From Diphasiastrum complanatum (lineage: Eukaryota; Streptophyta; Lycopodiopsida; Lycopodiales; Lycopodiaceae): a DNA stretch of 64,000 bases. The notes beneath the pieces are model-generated. The model was not told the origin of the DNA. It did no database searches and saw only the letters and a list, made by a program, of their open reading frames with translations. Every line of letters starts with the position of its first letter. Position 1 is the stretch's first letter. Shown piece by piece: positions 46,739-59,334 of the stretch. The translations under genes and the position numbers were made by a program. The stretch is from NCBI GenBank assembly GCA_029204225.1, contig CM055102.1:14175601-14239600 (forward strand). Reading direction: 5' to 3'.

Positions 46739-47276
46739 TTGCATGCAGGACCTATGACTCAAGTTGCACCACAAGCTCAGGCTACTAAGTGGCATTTAGA
46801 GAGTAGCTTCAGTGAGTCTGAGAAGGAGACTGAAGAGGAGAGCCAGAGCAAGAGAGAGGAGTCTCTGTCTTATGAGAATTCGAAGGGTGGGAGAATGATG
46901 ATGAATCACCATTCATATGGTTCAAAACCACCTGATTCCAAACCACGTGAAAAAACTAGCATCCAATCAATGGCGTTTCAAAAACAAATTAGATGCATAT
47001 TTAGTTTATGCAACTCTTAAACTGACAAATGCTTTACTAGAATTCATACACATATGTGACTCAAACATAACAATGTGTTACTACACAGTTTTCGACTTCA
47101 TGGGCATCATGGCAACCAATTGCATGAAAAGTCCATCCAAAATTCTAGCAATAAGGTTTGGTCCTACAATGTATAGCCCAAATATAGAGAACTTTTATAG
47201 ACAATTTTTTATTGACAAAGAGAAAATTGTCTTTGACGATCAAAAGAAAGGTTTGAGAGGAAAAACTAGAATTTGA
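46739..47276 (+). other. Two overlapping ORFs of unknown origin
   Basis: The part 46739-47020 encodes a Ser/Glu-rich segment (SSFSESEKETEEESQSKREE); 46917-47276 overlaps it in another frame with a hydrophobic, non-repetitive sequence. One frameshift would join them. No known domain. The low-complexity acidic start followed by a longer frame resembles retrotransposon gag-like ORFs, but I cannot assign it. Confidence 0.3.
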
Positions 47277-49532
47277 TATGGCTCAGACTAGTTAGATGAC
47301 AAATTTTGAATCAACTCAACTATAAGTGCAACAAGATCGACAATTTCAATTCAATTTGTATGCACTGGATTGATCCTCTGATGCTCATCAACTTTCAAAA
47401 CAACACCATGTCACAAATATCAAGAGACTTTTTCTTGATATATAAGTTTCAGATACCAAATAAAGCTAGCCATGAAAAGAAAGGTCTGATTTGCTTCTTG
47501 AGATGCCAAGACATGACAACATGAAGCTACCATTTATGCTCAATAACACCCTAGCTATAATGATTGTTAGGATATAAGCTTCTACGCCAGCAAGTCTGTC
47601 AGCTACTATGCTTATGTGTGTGGTTGGTTACAAGATCGGATCCTTGATTCCTGTCTTGTTGAAGCCATATGTTGACGAGCAAGGCATCAATCAATATCTG
47701 CACAAATGAATTACATGGTTTTTACCATGAGAAGACTGAAAGTATAGACAGGCTTTTACAACATGAAAGATGCTAGATTATATTTATTATCAGTGAACAT
47801 GCATGCATGATGTTTTTGAAACATTTATGATGAAATGTGGAATGGGACTTTAAATTTCACTAGCTAGTTTTGCAATATATTACGGTATATTAGTGAGCAA
47901 CAACTTTTTGCTAGAGTGACTTAGTAAATAATGGCCAGTTACTTATATGGCATGTTGGAACATGTGTGGTTCAACTGCAAGGCACTAAAAGTTATTAGAG
48001 CATTTGAGCTTTAAGATTTAATGCGATGTTATAGATTGATTACAGCCTAGTTGGGACCCAGATCTTAGGCACATGACAACTAGGTTGCATATAGCAACCT
48101 ACATGTAGTGAATCTAACTTATGTAAATCTACCCTGCATGAAGTGAATCTAACTTAAAAAGCTGCTCTTTTGGCTATAGGGAAAAATGTGTGGTTCTAGG
48201 TAACTTGGGGTTTACAACTTCGGTTTCAAATTAGAACAATTTGAACAAAAAACAGTCAAATGATAAATATGTTAAGAACATGCTGCCTTTCAGCCCTCCT
48301 ACAAAGGAATAATGCCTCTCTCCAAGAAGCTCAAAGTCTCTTCTTTGAAAGCTACCAGATGAGGCCCATTCTAAAATACTTAAGTCTTCAGTTAGGCTCC
48401 CATGGGTTTAGGCACCCAAATAGGTCTCCTTCCTAGAAATGCAATGGAGTACTTGACCTGTGGACTAAACACCCAAATTAAGTGCATGTACAATTAGTAT
48501 GCTTCAGTGGTTTCTGAATGTCACCAATAAAGCCCCACCATAAAATAGCAACTTAAGAAGGCTTTTGCACTTGAAAGCATATTAAATTGCTCACAAGGGT
48601 ATAATCAATATCATATGGAGAATATCGTCACATAAAAGTAGGTCATGGGACTAGAAAATAATGACCATAAGTAGCGTACAAATAAGACTCTAGAAGACAA
48701 TGCTGAAACAATTCTGCTGGATGAGAAGATGTAACGTCATAATCCAATGGCCATGTAAACCAATGACATCATACCCTAGAAAAATTCATTGAATATTCAA
48801 ATCTAAAAATGGGTGAGAGTTGTATCACTGGAATCCCAAATTCGGATTGTCTACTACAAAAGGCAAAATTTAGTTGCCTTGGCCAATCGCAATCTCCTAT
48901 GGGTTGATGAACATCTTGATTTAAGTAGATAGATTATTGATGGATGTCCCTCTTTTGAATATTCTCTTTTTGTGTACACCAAATCTGGACTTTCGTTTCC
49001 AAATGGATGGTTTACGATTGAAACTTTTGTGAATAAGAATTTCTGTAAATGTCAAAAGTCTTCACCTTAAAGAATCGATTCACCACCTGGTTTCCATATT
49101 GGAACATCATAAACAACCAATTGAATGCCATCTTTGAAATCATGACAAGCAGATGAATCAGCTACATAACCCTTGAATTTGTATACTCTAAGCTCTTACA
49201 TATGTTGCAGAAATAGCTGTGAGTTTGAAGAAACGCTATCTAATTGGTGAGCAGACTGAGATACATGAAGTTGCAAGTTTGACACAATACTCCCGATTTA
49301 AGAATCACTGTTTCCTCATCTTTTTCCTTAACGATCATGAGATATATTATACAAAACAGCAAGCTAAAATTGTAAGAAGATGCTTCTTCAACTCTGAAAA
49401 TCTGTCCAAATTAGATGAGCTATGAACAACTTGAACTGAAAGCTGAAACAGGCAGAATCTTGACCAAATTTGGTCTAAGACTGCTGCAAAAGGATGCAAT
49501 GAGTAGTCTTCATTGGAACTAAGAAAGTGTCT
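47277..49532. other. Stretch without recognised gene; possible LTR start near 47567
   Basis: TGTTAGGATATAAGC at 47567 has an LTR-like start but no partner was found. ACATGTAGTGAATCTAAC and GCATGAAGTGAATCTAAC at about 48102 and 48136 are near-repeats. No domain recognised. Confidence 0.3.
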
Positions 49533-50388
49533 TCAAAGTAAATCAAAGCTAGCCAATTCACAGGAAGGTGTCAAACTCAGTTGAGAACTTTGAAAAGTGC
49601 TGAAGCTTGTTGCCAATAAATGCTCAAAAGTTGGTATATTTCTGATGGAAGTGGGATGGTGTAGAAAATTAACACACATTATGCACACAAACTTGACCGA
49701 GAAGTGCCTTAAAAAGTGATCCAAACTTCTTAACCAAGAGGGAAGGTACCCAACACACAAGAATGCGAAGAGGTTGATAATCTCTCACACTTGTTACAAA
49801 GTTTATAATGATGGATAACAAGCCAAAAGAGATCAATCCCGACAATGCCATTAAATTCATTCCAAATTGAAGTGGACTGGACCAGTAGCCGATGTAGTTC
49901 CAAAATAGCTGATATCTAGCCACTGGCTTGTGCAGAAGCAATATGTGAGGGGTAAAGGCCTGTCGGAAGGACTCTAGCTGAATGCCACTCTGACTGTCGC
50001 TATGTATAGCTGTGGGATTTTTTTGTTTCATGCCAACTTCTTCCAAGATCTGTCTCAACCATATAGCTTCTTGTGCTGCACTACACATTGCCTTATACTC
50101 TACTTTTGTGGTGGATAGAGCAATTTCACTTTGCTTCTTACTAGACCAGGAAAAGCAACTGCCACAAAGCTGGAATACATACCCTATGGTGGATCTACGA
50201 TCTTCATAGTCACCTCCCCAATCCGCATCCACATAGCCACATAACTCAGGTAAATCCTCATGCTTTTTGTAAATTAAGCCATAATCTGAAGTGCCTTTGA
50301 CATAACGCAAAATGCGCTTAGCTGCCTTCCATAGATAATAGTATCTATGAAAACGGGAACAACACTCCAAGGGATCCATAAGGCCCAA
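49533..50388 (-). pseudogene. Copia RNase H with 3' untranslated tail
   Basis: On the minus strand: AAKRILRYVKGTSDYGLIYK, YVDADWGGDYEDRRSTIGYV, CFSWSSKKQSEIALSTTKVE, then EAIWLRQILEEVG and IHSDSQSGIQL. The catalytic Glu of the usual STxEAEY motif is Lys here (STTKVEY). The frame stays open past the homology by chance into LTR-like sequence (49533-49980), where the conserved KHI motif is missing. Only this module of the element survives. Confidence 0.83.
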
Positions 50389-50799
50389 GAGTGCATAGCA
50401 TCAACATCGACTACAACAAAGTCATATATAAATGCACAAGGATACTGAAGGATACATACATAGTCATCTAGAAGGATCACAAAAGCTAGAGAGCATACAA
50501 CCGACCCATCATGAAATGTAAAATCATCTAACATGTGTAGATATTAACCATAAAACCAGGGATAATATCAGAACAATGAGCATAGGCTACAACATCAGTA
50601 GCATGGTACTCAAGATTGACACCAAAGCATGCAGCATCGGCAATATTATCATCAACCTGTAGATGTGACTTGAGCTCATGATGTGAGACAATGACTAACT
50701 CAGGTAAATCAATGACTATCTCAAGTAACTTACCCTCACAATAAGAATGAACCTCGCTCATGGAAGGAAGCTCAATAATACAACAATGCTAAAAAAGAG
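50389..50799 (-). other. Short ORF of unknown origin
   Basis: A 77-codon minus-strand frame at 50528-50761 (ELVIVSHHELKSHLQVDDNI and on) is protein-like in composition but matches no family I can name. It abuts the RNase H fragment with no visible boundary. Confidence 0.25.
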
Positions 50800-51080
50800 G
50801 AGGAAGTAGGGTGACAGCCACCAATCGGACCTGCAAATTGGCTGCAAAAATGCCCAAAAATGTGGTGAAGAAGGCCGCTGGATAGCCACCAAAATGGATC
50901 TGAAAATAGGCTGCAAAAATGCCCAAAAATGTGATCAGATTTGAGAATAGGCTGCAAAAAGGATAAAAAAGATGGTGAAGTAGGGCGTTGGACAACCACC
51001 GATTAGATTTGCAAATGGGTTGGAAAACTGCTCAAGCGCTAGACAACCTCCAATCAAATCTGCAAAATGGCCGCCCTCCT
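50800..51080. repeat. Irregular tandem repeats
   Basis: GGCTGCAAAAATGCCCAAAA recurs at 50840 and 50909 (step about 69 bp), with a shorter copy (GGCTGCAAAAAGG) at 50950. GTGAAGAAGG/GTGAAGTAGGG and ACAGCCACCAATC/ACAACCACCGATT words recur between them. Confidence 0.65.
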
Positions 51081-51859
51081 GGAGAAAAGTGCTCTATAAT
51101 GTATGGTGATGGAGCCTCATAAACCAACAAACAAATGTTGATAGTGCCAAAACCTCCTCCAAATAAAGCATTAGAAAGTGCAATAGGTACTGCTCAGAAA
51201 ATCTGCTAAAATAATTGCCAATAAAGATAGCGGCCGCTAAAATAGCTTCTGGAAATAATCTGCTAAATTTTTTTTTGGTTTCCACTAACTGTCTCCGCCC
51301 AAAAAAATGCAGATCCACCAAGTGTGGAGAAAACTACACTCTCACCAAGAAGGAAAGTGCTCTAGCACCAAGTTATGACTTGAATCACAAACTTTAGCAT
51401 CAATGAAGCATAAAGATTTAGATATGAGACACCAAGACTAATCCCTACAAGAATAGCATAGATGCATCACAATGATCATGAACATAGTCCTACAAGCCAT
51501 CGATAGCTAAAACCTACATAGGACCAAGAAAGTCACCAATATCATATGCTACGTAATTAGCAAATGATAGCCCTATACATACTCTCTAAAGGCCCTTAGT
51601 GGAACCTTCTAGAGCATAGGGCAACTTAGGATACTTGGGTCCCATAAGGACATGCCCTTAATGGTAATTGCCCAGTACCAAAGGGTATATACTAGTTAGG
51701 GGCTAGCCCCAGTATCTAACTTCATGACCCATAGAGATAATATTTTCTAGTTCAAATAAAGAATCAAAGTCATTCCAAGAGGACTAGGGATACGGAAAGG
51801 AGAAAAAGTATCACTAGCACGTATGAAGTGAAATGACGAACAAAGAGAGAGCAAAAGAA
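51081..51859. other. Spacer, possible minus-strand leader
   Basis: On the minus strand CTTGGTGCTAGAGCACTTTC (about 51352-51371) resembles the primer-binding-site context CTTGGTATCAGAGCACTTTC. An LTR may lie to its right, but no match to sequence near 49600 was found. No coding domain. Confidence 0.35.
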
Positions 51860-52594
51860 TCAAAATAAGAGAAAATTGAGATACAAAAAGGAGGAGAAGG
51901 ATGAGGGATGAGGGATGAAACTCAAACCAAAGCTCAGCAATTTCCTCTTATCGAAGGATAAAACATGATTTGTGAGATTGTGAATTGTAGTGTTGATAGT
52001 CATGTGATCCACACGGTAAACAGAAAGTCTTCCAAAGAGGAAAAGAGCATATCTATGATGATCATTCAAAGGCCACCAAAAGAGTTTACATAGACAGTGC
52101 CCCTTTATGACATAAGTTAGGTTGTTTGAGGAATCCTCCATCTTTCCTTTGCCTTGTGTCATGTCCTTGAAAGTTGCAAACTCTTTTGATTGTTCTTGCT
52201 CTGAAGTAAAGGGAGGGGCCTCATCTTTTTCTTTTGACCTGCAAGCTTGAGGGTTTTCCATGTGACAATACCTTAGTCCTTGTCTTGGGATAACTTGGTT
52301 GGACCAGGAAACTTTCTTTTCTTGAGAGTTTGTCTTGGTTTTTGAAGAACGAGGAATAGGTAAGAAATGGTCTAAACTGCTCCGAGAAAAGGAAGGCAAT
52401 GCAACATAAGGGGTGGGAGCGGTCCCATTCTTGTGCCTCTCATTTCCCTGATGAGTGGGAATGAAACTAGGACAGAGTTTAAAGCCAAAAGAGCCAGGAG
52501 TAAGAGAATGAGTCCTATTCCTGAGAATGAGAGTGGGGGAAACACTATGGGGATTACCAATCATTTTGTTGATTTCCACCCTAATCTCTTTCAA
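51860..52594 (-). other. 244-codon ORF, unknown
   Basis: Continuous minus-strand frame, basic and Ser/Pro-rich at the start (SFGFKLCPSFIPTHQGNERH), a Lys/Glu-rich middle, and a hydrophobic C-terminus rich in Phe/Ser. No conserved domain recognised. The long frame is unusual for this AT-rich DNA and may be a retrotransposon leader ORF or a degenerate gag, but this is inference. Confidence 0.3.
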
Positions 52595-52960
52595 TAAATC
52601 TTTTTTTAAGTCAAGACTAGTGGGAAATGATGGAGTAGTGAAACAAGGTCTTCTTAGTAAGTCACAATGTAGGGGTGGGAGAAGGTATATCTAGGTGCAC
52701 GGTCAATGAAGGGACGCAGTGGAGATCGTGTAACATGGGTCCACATCTTGAGCCCCCTCTTTGTGAGTAGAATGTGAATGATTTTATGAGATGTGAATTC
52801 TAACTTTAGCATATATTAATGCACGCATAAGCTCTTTTTCCATGACTATGTCAGGGTTATGTATATGAAGTATGTGCTACCATTTTCACAATCAAAGCAT
52901 CTCCAAAAGATAGGATTCTTTTACCAGGTTGGTTCACATAAACCATGACTTAGAGGCATA

Positions 52961-53046
52961 CATGGTAGACGTGTAAATAAGTGTCAAAAAGTTGGCACTT
53001 ATTTGTGATCTCGTATATGTCATCACAAATAAAGTCGCTCCATCTG

Positions 53047-53106
<60 letters not shown>

Positions 53107-53193
53107 ACATGGTAGACGTGTAACTAAGTGTCAAAAAGTTGGCACTTATTTGTGATCTCGTATATGTCATCACAAATAAAGTCGCTCCATCTG

Positions 53194-53280
<87 letters not shown>
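52961..53280. repeat. 147-bp tandem duplication, each copy ending in a GA tract
   Basis: CATGGTAGACGTGTAA starts at 52961 and again at 53108. The two copies match almost base for base up to CATCTGCACGAGAGAG, then carry GA runs of about 53 and 83 bp (53050-53102, 53198-53280). Each copy also holds a hairpin, AATAAGTG...CACTTATT. Confidence 0.9.
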
Positions 53281-53283
<3 letters not shown>

Positions 53284-53507
53284 AGAATTAGAATTATATG
53301 GAGCCTGAGGGCACATAAGACAAGTAGAAAGTACATCAAAAAAGAAGGACCATTGTCCACGTAGGACTTATTCCTAAAAGCTAAACCAACACTAGAAAAT
53401 AGAGAGAAACAAAGCTTAACCTCCAGCTTTGTGGAGGGTACAATATCACTAGCTTAACCACCAGCTACACAAGGGAAAGAGAGAACTGAAATAAGTTAAC
53501 TAACTGG

Positions 53508-54660
53508 CTAGGTGGATATAAAAACTGCGTGAATGTTCATCTCACTGTCAGAAGTCTCAACTCTATCCCTCTTCTGGAAAAAGTGTGTAATGTGGGACTG
53601 GCTATGATCCACATCAGAAACATCCAATAAAAAGGAAGATCTCAGAGTAAACATCTCTCGTAATAATAAACCAACACATCTCACATCTGAGAAGGCAAGG
53701 AAAGAACCAAGTGTAAGTGGAGTATCTATGTATAAGCAATGGTATTTGCCTTTGATCTCATAGTAGGCTGGACATCGGAAAATGAAATGGAACTCATCCT
53801 CAATCTCCTGTAAAGAGCAGCACTGACAAATCCGTAGCGGTCGAGGTGTGTCTGTGTATCTACTTGTCTCAATAGCAAGCTGGTGAGAAGAGACCCTAAG
53901 CTGACCAAGATGATAACGCAGGCCGAAAGATAACGTCTGAGACAAATAACCCGGCCAAATGGGAAGCCCGGAAACATCAAGCTGAAGAAGATGAGAGTGG
54001 TAAAAATGGAGCTTGACCCGTGCTGGATCTGGGTGAGACCACACTGTGCTGATGTAAGCTCTGTAAATTTGCTGGCGGATATACGTGTGTGTCCCATTTA
54101 GGAGATCAGATATAGATAAACCCCACCTACTCAAAAGGTCAAAACACACTGAAACCATGAGGACTTAGCCTGTGGACTAGCTAGAGTGTGAGAGGATGTG
54201 AAAGCTGCAGCAACAAATCTGGATGAATCAAGCTCCGAGACTCTATGAATGAATGTGATGATCCGAAATATAGCCTCGACAATCAGTGGACTCTGCCAGT
54301 ATGATATCATGGGGAACTGATTGCTTCGCACGGATCATCCGGCTAAGCATCAGGATCTACAAACGTGAAATATCACTCCAAGTATCTCTGGACAAGCCAG
54401 GACACCATGTCTCTGCTGAATATAGAGCCACCAGAGAGACAGTGGCAGAAAAAAGGCGACAGTGCGTATCAGGATCATGTACATAGTAAATAGAGGAAAA
54501 CCTTTCCATCTGGACAAGAGCAGAGTGCCCCTTGCGGAGTCAGCTGGTCTAAAAGTGAGCAATGGACCAATGAAAAGGACACCCAAGTATGTACATGAGG
54601 TTACTATCTCCAGTGGCAGCCCATCATAGTAGAACACTGTGTCTCTCATATGCTATCGAT
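53508..54660 (-). pseudogene. LINE ORF2 C-terminal domain with Cys/His motif
   Basis: Contains TSCTYLGVLF and similar post-RT blocks (54600), then RAYISTVWSHPDPARVKLHF and the zinc-knuckle-like CQCCSLQEIEDEFHFIFRCP (about 53780-53840) found at the end of many LINE ORF2 proteins. It ends at a stop near 53510. Two frame changes split the region. Confidence 0.75.
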
Positions 54661-54739
54661 TGGTGTTGAACAACATGACCTTAGTCTTACCAATGTTCAC
54701 CATCAAACCCCAAACCTGCTGCTGAAGCCCAGATGCTGA

Positions 54740-55510
54740 TCAAGATAGAAGTATCACGTCATCCGCATATAGTAGAATAGGGATAATCATATTTGCTAAC
54801 GGACAGCCATCTCCACCCTCTTCCCTAATAATCCGCTCAAGATCATCAGTATATAGAGTAGGGGACAAAGGACATCCCTGCTTAACTCCCACTGTAGTAT
54901 GAATGTAAGAGGACCATCCATCACCATCTCGAAAACAAGCCAGCACTCTCTCATACAATGTGACGATAGCAACAATGATCTCCTGAGCAAAGCCAAGGGA
55001 TGCTAAGCGCTGGAGTAAAAGGTGTCTCGGAACAGAATCGAAGGCTTTGCCGAAATCCACAAAGCAACAATAAATCTTCTGCTTCCTGAACTTAGCCTCC
55101 TCAATAATGCATCTCAGGATGAATATCTGGTCAGCCGTAGAGTAGCCAGCCGTGGAGTAGCCAGCGCGAAAGCCTGCCTGTCCCATGGCATGTAACCCCT
55201 CTGTCTCTGCCCGTGAGCTGACAATAGACTGCAAAACCGATCCATATAGCTTGGCCATAGTATGACTGATCATAATAGTGTGGTAGGATAGGGTGTAAAA
55301 GGTTGGTGCACCACGATGTGGGGAGACCGAAGATGACAGATTGGTTAAAGATATGGGAAATGTATGGGACAATAATGTGGGCAACTGGTTTTAGGAAGTC
55401 CATACTTAGGAGGTCAACATCAGTGGCTTTTTGGGTTTGACCATTTTGGATGGTGTTTTCAACCATAGACGGGGTGAAGAGGGTGAATTCTGAAGGGAGT
55501 GGGGAAAGAG
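54740..55510 (-). pseudogene. LINE ORF2 reverse transcriptase
   Basis: After DLLSMDFLKPVAHIIVPYIS and FNQSVIFGLPTSWCTNLLHP (about 55300-55420) the frame shifts, then GQAGFRAGYSTAGYSTADQI, FVDFGKAFDSVPRHLLLQRL, GVKQGCPLSPTLY and the catalytic YADDVILLS (about 54745) follow. The FRAGYSTA motif contains a 15-bp in-frame tandem duplication (GYSTA twice). Confidence 0.86.
55134..55165 (-). repeat. 15-bp in-frame tandem duplication in LINE RT
   Basis: Two adjacent near-identical copies of AGTAGCCAGCCGTGG-like sequence (plus strand) encode GYSTA twice. It lengthens the conserved GFRxGYSTxDQI motif by five residues without breaking the frame. Confidence 0.75.
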
Positions 55511-55959
55511 AAATAGAAAGAGAGTCAACTGTCTAAAGTTTAGAAGCATAATTTATCCATGACTCAATAGCAATAGGAGTGGTTTTATAAGGGTTTTTAG
55601 AGAACATCCGCCAAAAGAAATGGGAGGATGGGGAGGCAATAGCATCAACAAGTTTTTGTCCCAAGGACTGGAGATAAGCTATCTTTTTTTTCAAAGTCAT
55701 TTTGTGATATTCTTTTTGTTTCAAGGCTAGGGTGTGAGGAGAGTGGTATCTAGCCTAAACAACTTGTTTATGCAATGAGAAGCACTCTGTATCATACCAT
55801 TTGTTGTGGGTGCGTTTATGCAAAGAGAAGGTTTTTGAAGGATAGGCAGTATTGGCGGATTGCAAAAGGGATTGAGATAAAAAGACAGCTTGTTGGTCAA
55901 CTGAGGTGGTCAACTGAGGAGGTGAAGGGAAAGTCTTGGAGAAAAGTAATTAGGGACTC

Positions 55960-56600
55960 GGTGTAAAGGGGAAAACCAGATGGAGAGAAAACCGGGCGAT
56001 GGTGATGGGTGGGGCGGTGTGTTGTGACTGTGGTACTATGATGTCCAAGGGATAGAAGTAGGAGGGAGTGATCAGAAATGGTAGGAGGTATAATGTGGAA
56101 GGTATGAAGAAATGGGATCAAAGCCGATGACCCAATGAAGTAGTCAACAACACTATGTCCTCCTCCATGTGGGTGACAAGCAAAATAAGATAATGAAGGC
56201 CAGCAAGGAAGGCCGTTCAAAATGGTTAAGGAATGGGCCTTTGCTAAACCAATCAGCTACTCTCCAAAGTGGGTAGCTGGAGTATCTGCATCCTGTGAGG
56301 TCCTGTCAAAGCCCATATCTAATGTGTGAACCTGTAGAAAGACACTCTCTGCATGAAACTCAGCCTGCCTGATGCTCGTACAAGCATTAAAATCTCCTGC
56401 TAAAAGAATAAGGGCTCGCTGTGCAAAGCTGACTATATCATCTGAGAGAGCCTGGAAAGGGTCGTCTATATAATGATTCATGAGTCTCTGCTAACAAAAG
56501 GATATCACATTTCAGCATGAAAGAATGGAAATCACCCGCTGAAGAAGATGATAGTATGCCATTACAATTCCAAAAACCAATATGTAAAGGCTGAGGGAAT
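55960..56600 (-). pseudogene. LINE ORF2 endonuclease domain
   Basis: Motifs in order on the minus strand: IGFWNCNGIL (start of the AP-endonuclease fold, about 56580), LLLAETHE (metal-binding Glu), ILLAGDFNACTS (about 56400) and VVDYFIGSSALIPF with SDHSLLLLSLGHHST (about 56080-56140). Stops at about 56480 and 56255 break it. The key E, GDFN, D and SDH residues are visible. Confidence 0.83.
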
Positions 56601-56635
56601 CTTGGGCTGCTCCTTTGCCCGGGAGCCCCGAATCC

Positions 56636-57161
56636 CTATTGAGAAATTTTATCAAAAATTTTTGGTTTGCCTTCAATGAAAACCACCCACTGATTTCTTG
56701 CATTTGCATCCTGGATAATTTGTTTCCTGGCTTGCCATTGTGTGTGTGTAAGGTCATCATCCATAAAAATAAAAGTCCCTTTTAATTTGGCTCTAAGGCG
56801 TAAAGCTGCGTTGCGGTTGTTCATAGAGCGAAACTTGATAAACAATACATTAGTGTCAAACTTACTTCTCCAAGCTGTATCAAATCCATCCGTGGTGTGT
56901 GTGAGCTTAGTTGAAAGCAAACCTTTTGCCTCTTCAATGGGCTTATTTTCCATCGAGAATCCCTCTAACTCGGATATTGAAGGCTTTTTTAGCCCTTCTT
57001 TCTTGCTCGAAGAAGACATCTTCTAGTGTAGAGTTCACAACTGGATGTTGAACCAAGCTTGAAGATTCGACCTTACCATCGTTTTTGAGACGCGCTGTCC
57101 ATGTCTTCGTTTCCTCCACTTGTTTCTCAAGGCTGGATATTTTGTTTGATGTCTCCTCCAA
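56636..57161 (-). pseudogene. LINE ORF1 (nucleic-acid-binding protein)
   Basis: Begins with a short coiled coil (KISSLEKQVEETKTWTARLK, about 57100-57140). After a frame shift near 56960, it continues as TNVLFIKFRSMNNRNAALRL, KLKGTFIFMDDDLTHTQW and ARKQIIQDANARNQW, the RRM-like and C-terminal layout of LINE ORF1 proteins that coat the element RNA. It ends at 56636, just before the endonuclease frame. Confidence 0.75.
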
Positions 57162-57169
57162 TACATTCT

Positions 57170-57989
<820 letters not shown>

Positions 57990-58980
57990 CTCTAACATTA
58001 CAAGGTGTATCCCCATTAAAAACAACCTCTACATTCCATAGATCCATCTGTGCTTGATCCTTAGAGATAAAATGCTCAAGGTATTCACCTCTTGCATAAG
58101 GAACATTGATTTCTTAGCATAGAATTTGAGAACCAATAAGAATTGTAACACAATTCACAAATGCAAGACGCGTTCACCTAGCCTTTGACGAAAAATCAGC
58201 ATATCATTCAAGAATATGGCCATAAAGTTTCCAATGTACGGCCTAAGGAAATCAATCCTCATTCACTAAAAATTTGATGGTTCATTTATTAATCGCAATG
58301 GAAACACCCTAAATTCCTAGTGCCTATACATTGTCCAAAAGAGCATCTTAAAGACATCATCATTGAAGGTAACCACTTCTCAAATCTATCCTACACAAGT
58401 CACAGCACATGTCAACACAATGATTAGGTCATCTATCCTAGAAAGCACAACGATTAATTGATCTAGGAATAGAATATGAATCTCTTATAGCAATCTTATT
58501 AAGACCTCAATGATCCACACAAATGTGATAGGATAAGTCCTCCTTCAATACTAGAAAACATTGTTCTATTAAAATCAAAAGAGTGCTCAACTTCACTAGC
58601 ATTTTTTTTTCATAGCATGATATAGTCATCATGAAAGAATGGCTACTTGATTTTCCTAATCATGGCATTTGGAACTTTGGCAAGTTGACCAAAAGTTAAT
58701 ATGCATGATTATCTAAAGTACACCTAAGACAGGCTGTATAGGAATTGAGTGGCAAAAAATACAAATCTTCTCGATATCTTAGTTTCATTGGAGTAAAATA
58801 CTTTGTCAAAGAATGTCTGGAAGGGACAAACCTGACACAACATAGAATTGACAACAATATAGAGTTGTCCCCAATTACTAGGCTTCTGATAACCGAGCCA
58901 AGGGAGTTGTGCTTGGGAATCATAGTTTTCATCATGACTTGAGGCACATGTGAACAACAAATATGATTTATTAGCTCCAA
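57990..58980 (-). pseudogene. Gypsy reverse transcriptase relic with upstream linker
   Basis: On the minus strand CVDH-stop-GLNKIAIRD (about 58470-58530) and EFRVFPLRLINEPSNF (about 58280-58325) are the N-terminal and FGLTNAPxTF blocks of gypsy RT. A later AKKSMFLMQEVN block (about 58100-58150) aligns with the sequence before the RNase H. Stops are frequent. The 94-codon frame at 58696-58980 is placed where the protease-RT linker would be but has no motif of its own. Confidence 0.6.
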
Positions 58981-58995
58981 ATTAGCACATAAACA

Positions 58996-59330
58996 TCAAT
59001 GATTTTGGTTTAAGATTGCCCCAATACAGTCTAAACTTGCATCCACTTCCACAAAGAAAGGTTTACGAAGGTCGGGAATGATAAGAACAGGTCCAGTGGT
59101 AAGTGCATGCTTCAGATTATCAAAGGCATTTTGCTCTTTCTTATACCAATGAAATTTTACTCTCTTCTTAGTGAGTTCATGTAGTGGTGAGGCTATATGA
59201 GCAAAATGGTGAATAAACTTTCTATAATAGAAACATAAGCCTAGGAAAGACCGAACTTCATGAATATTTCTTGGTTTAGGCCAGTCTTGAATGGCTTTAA
59301 TCTTTGAAGGGTCCATTTGGATTCCTTCCG
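58996..59330 (-). pseudogene. Gypsy RT C-terminus / RNase H start
   Basis: A clean 106-codon frame: [40 protein letters not shown], and [20 protein letters not shown], the classic gypsy RT thumb-to-RNase H stretch. It lies upstream (in minus orientation) of a more N-terminal RT piece at 58500, so it is out of order and belongs to another copy or a rearrangement. Confidence 0.85.
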
Positions 59331-59334
59331 TCTG

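Larger units (their letters stand above)
53508..57161 (-). mobile_element. Non-LTR retrotransposon (LINE), nearly complete, inverted
   Basis: Minus-strand element with ORF1 (57161-56636), then ORF2 in pieces: apurinic endonuclease (about 56600-55960), reverse transcriptase (about 55500-54740) and a C-terminal Cys/His motif (54660-53508). The order matches L1-like plant LINEs. A GA microsatellite lies just upstream of ORF1 in element orientation. No 3' A-tail is evident at the low-coordinate end. Several frameshifts and stops disable it. Confidence 0.88.
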
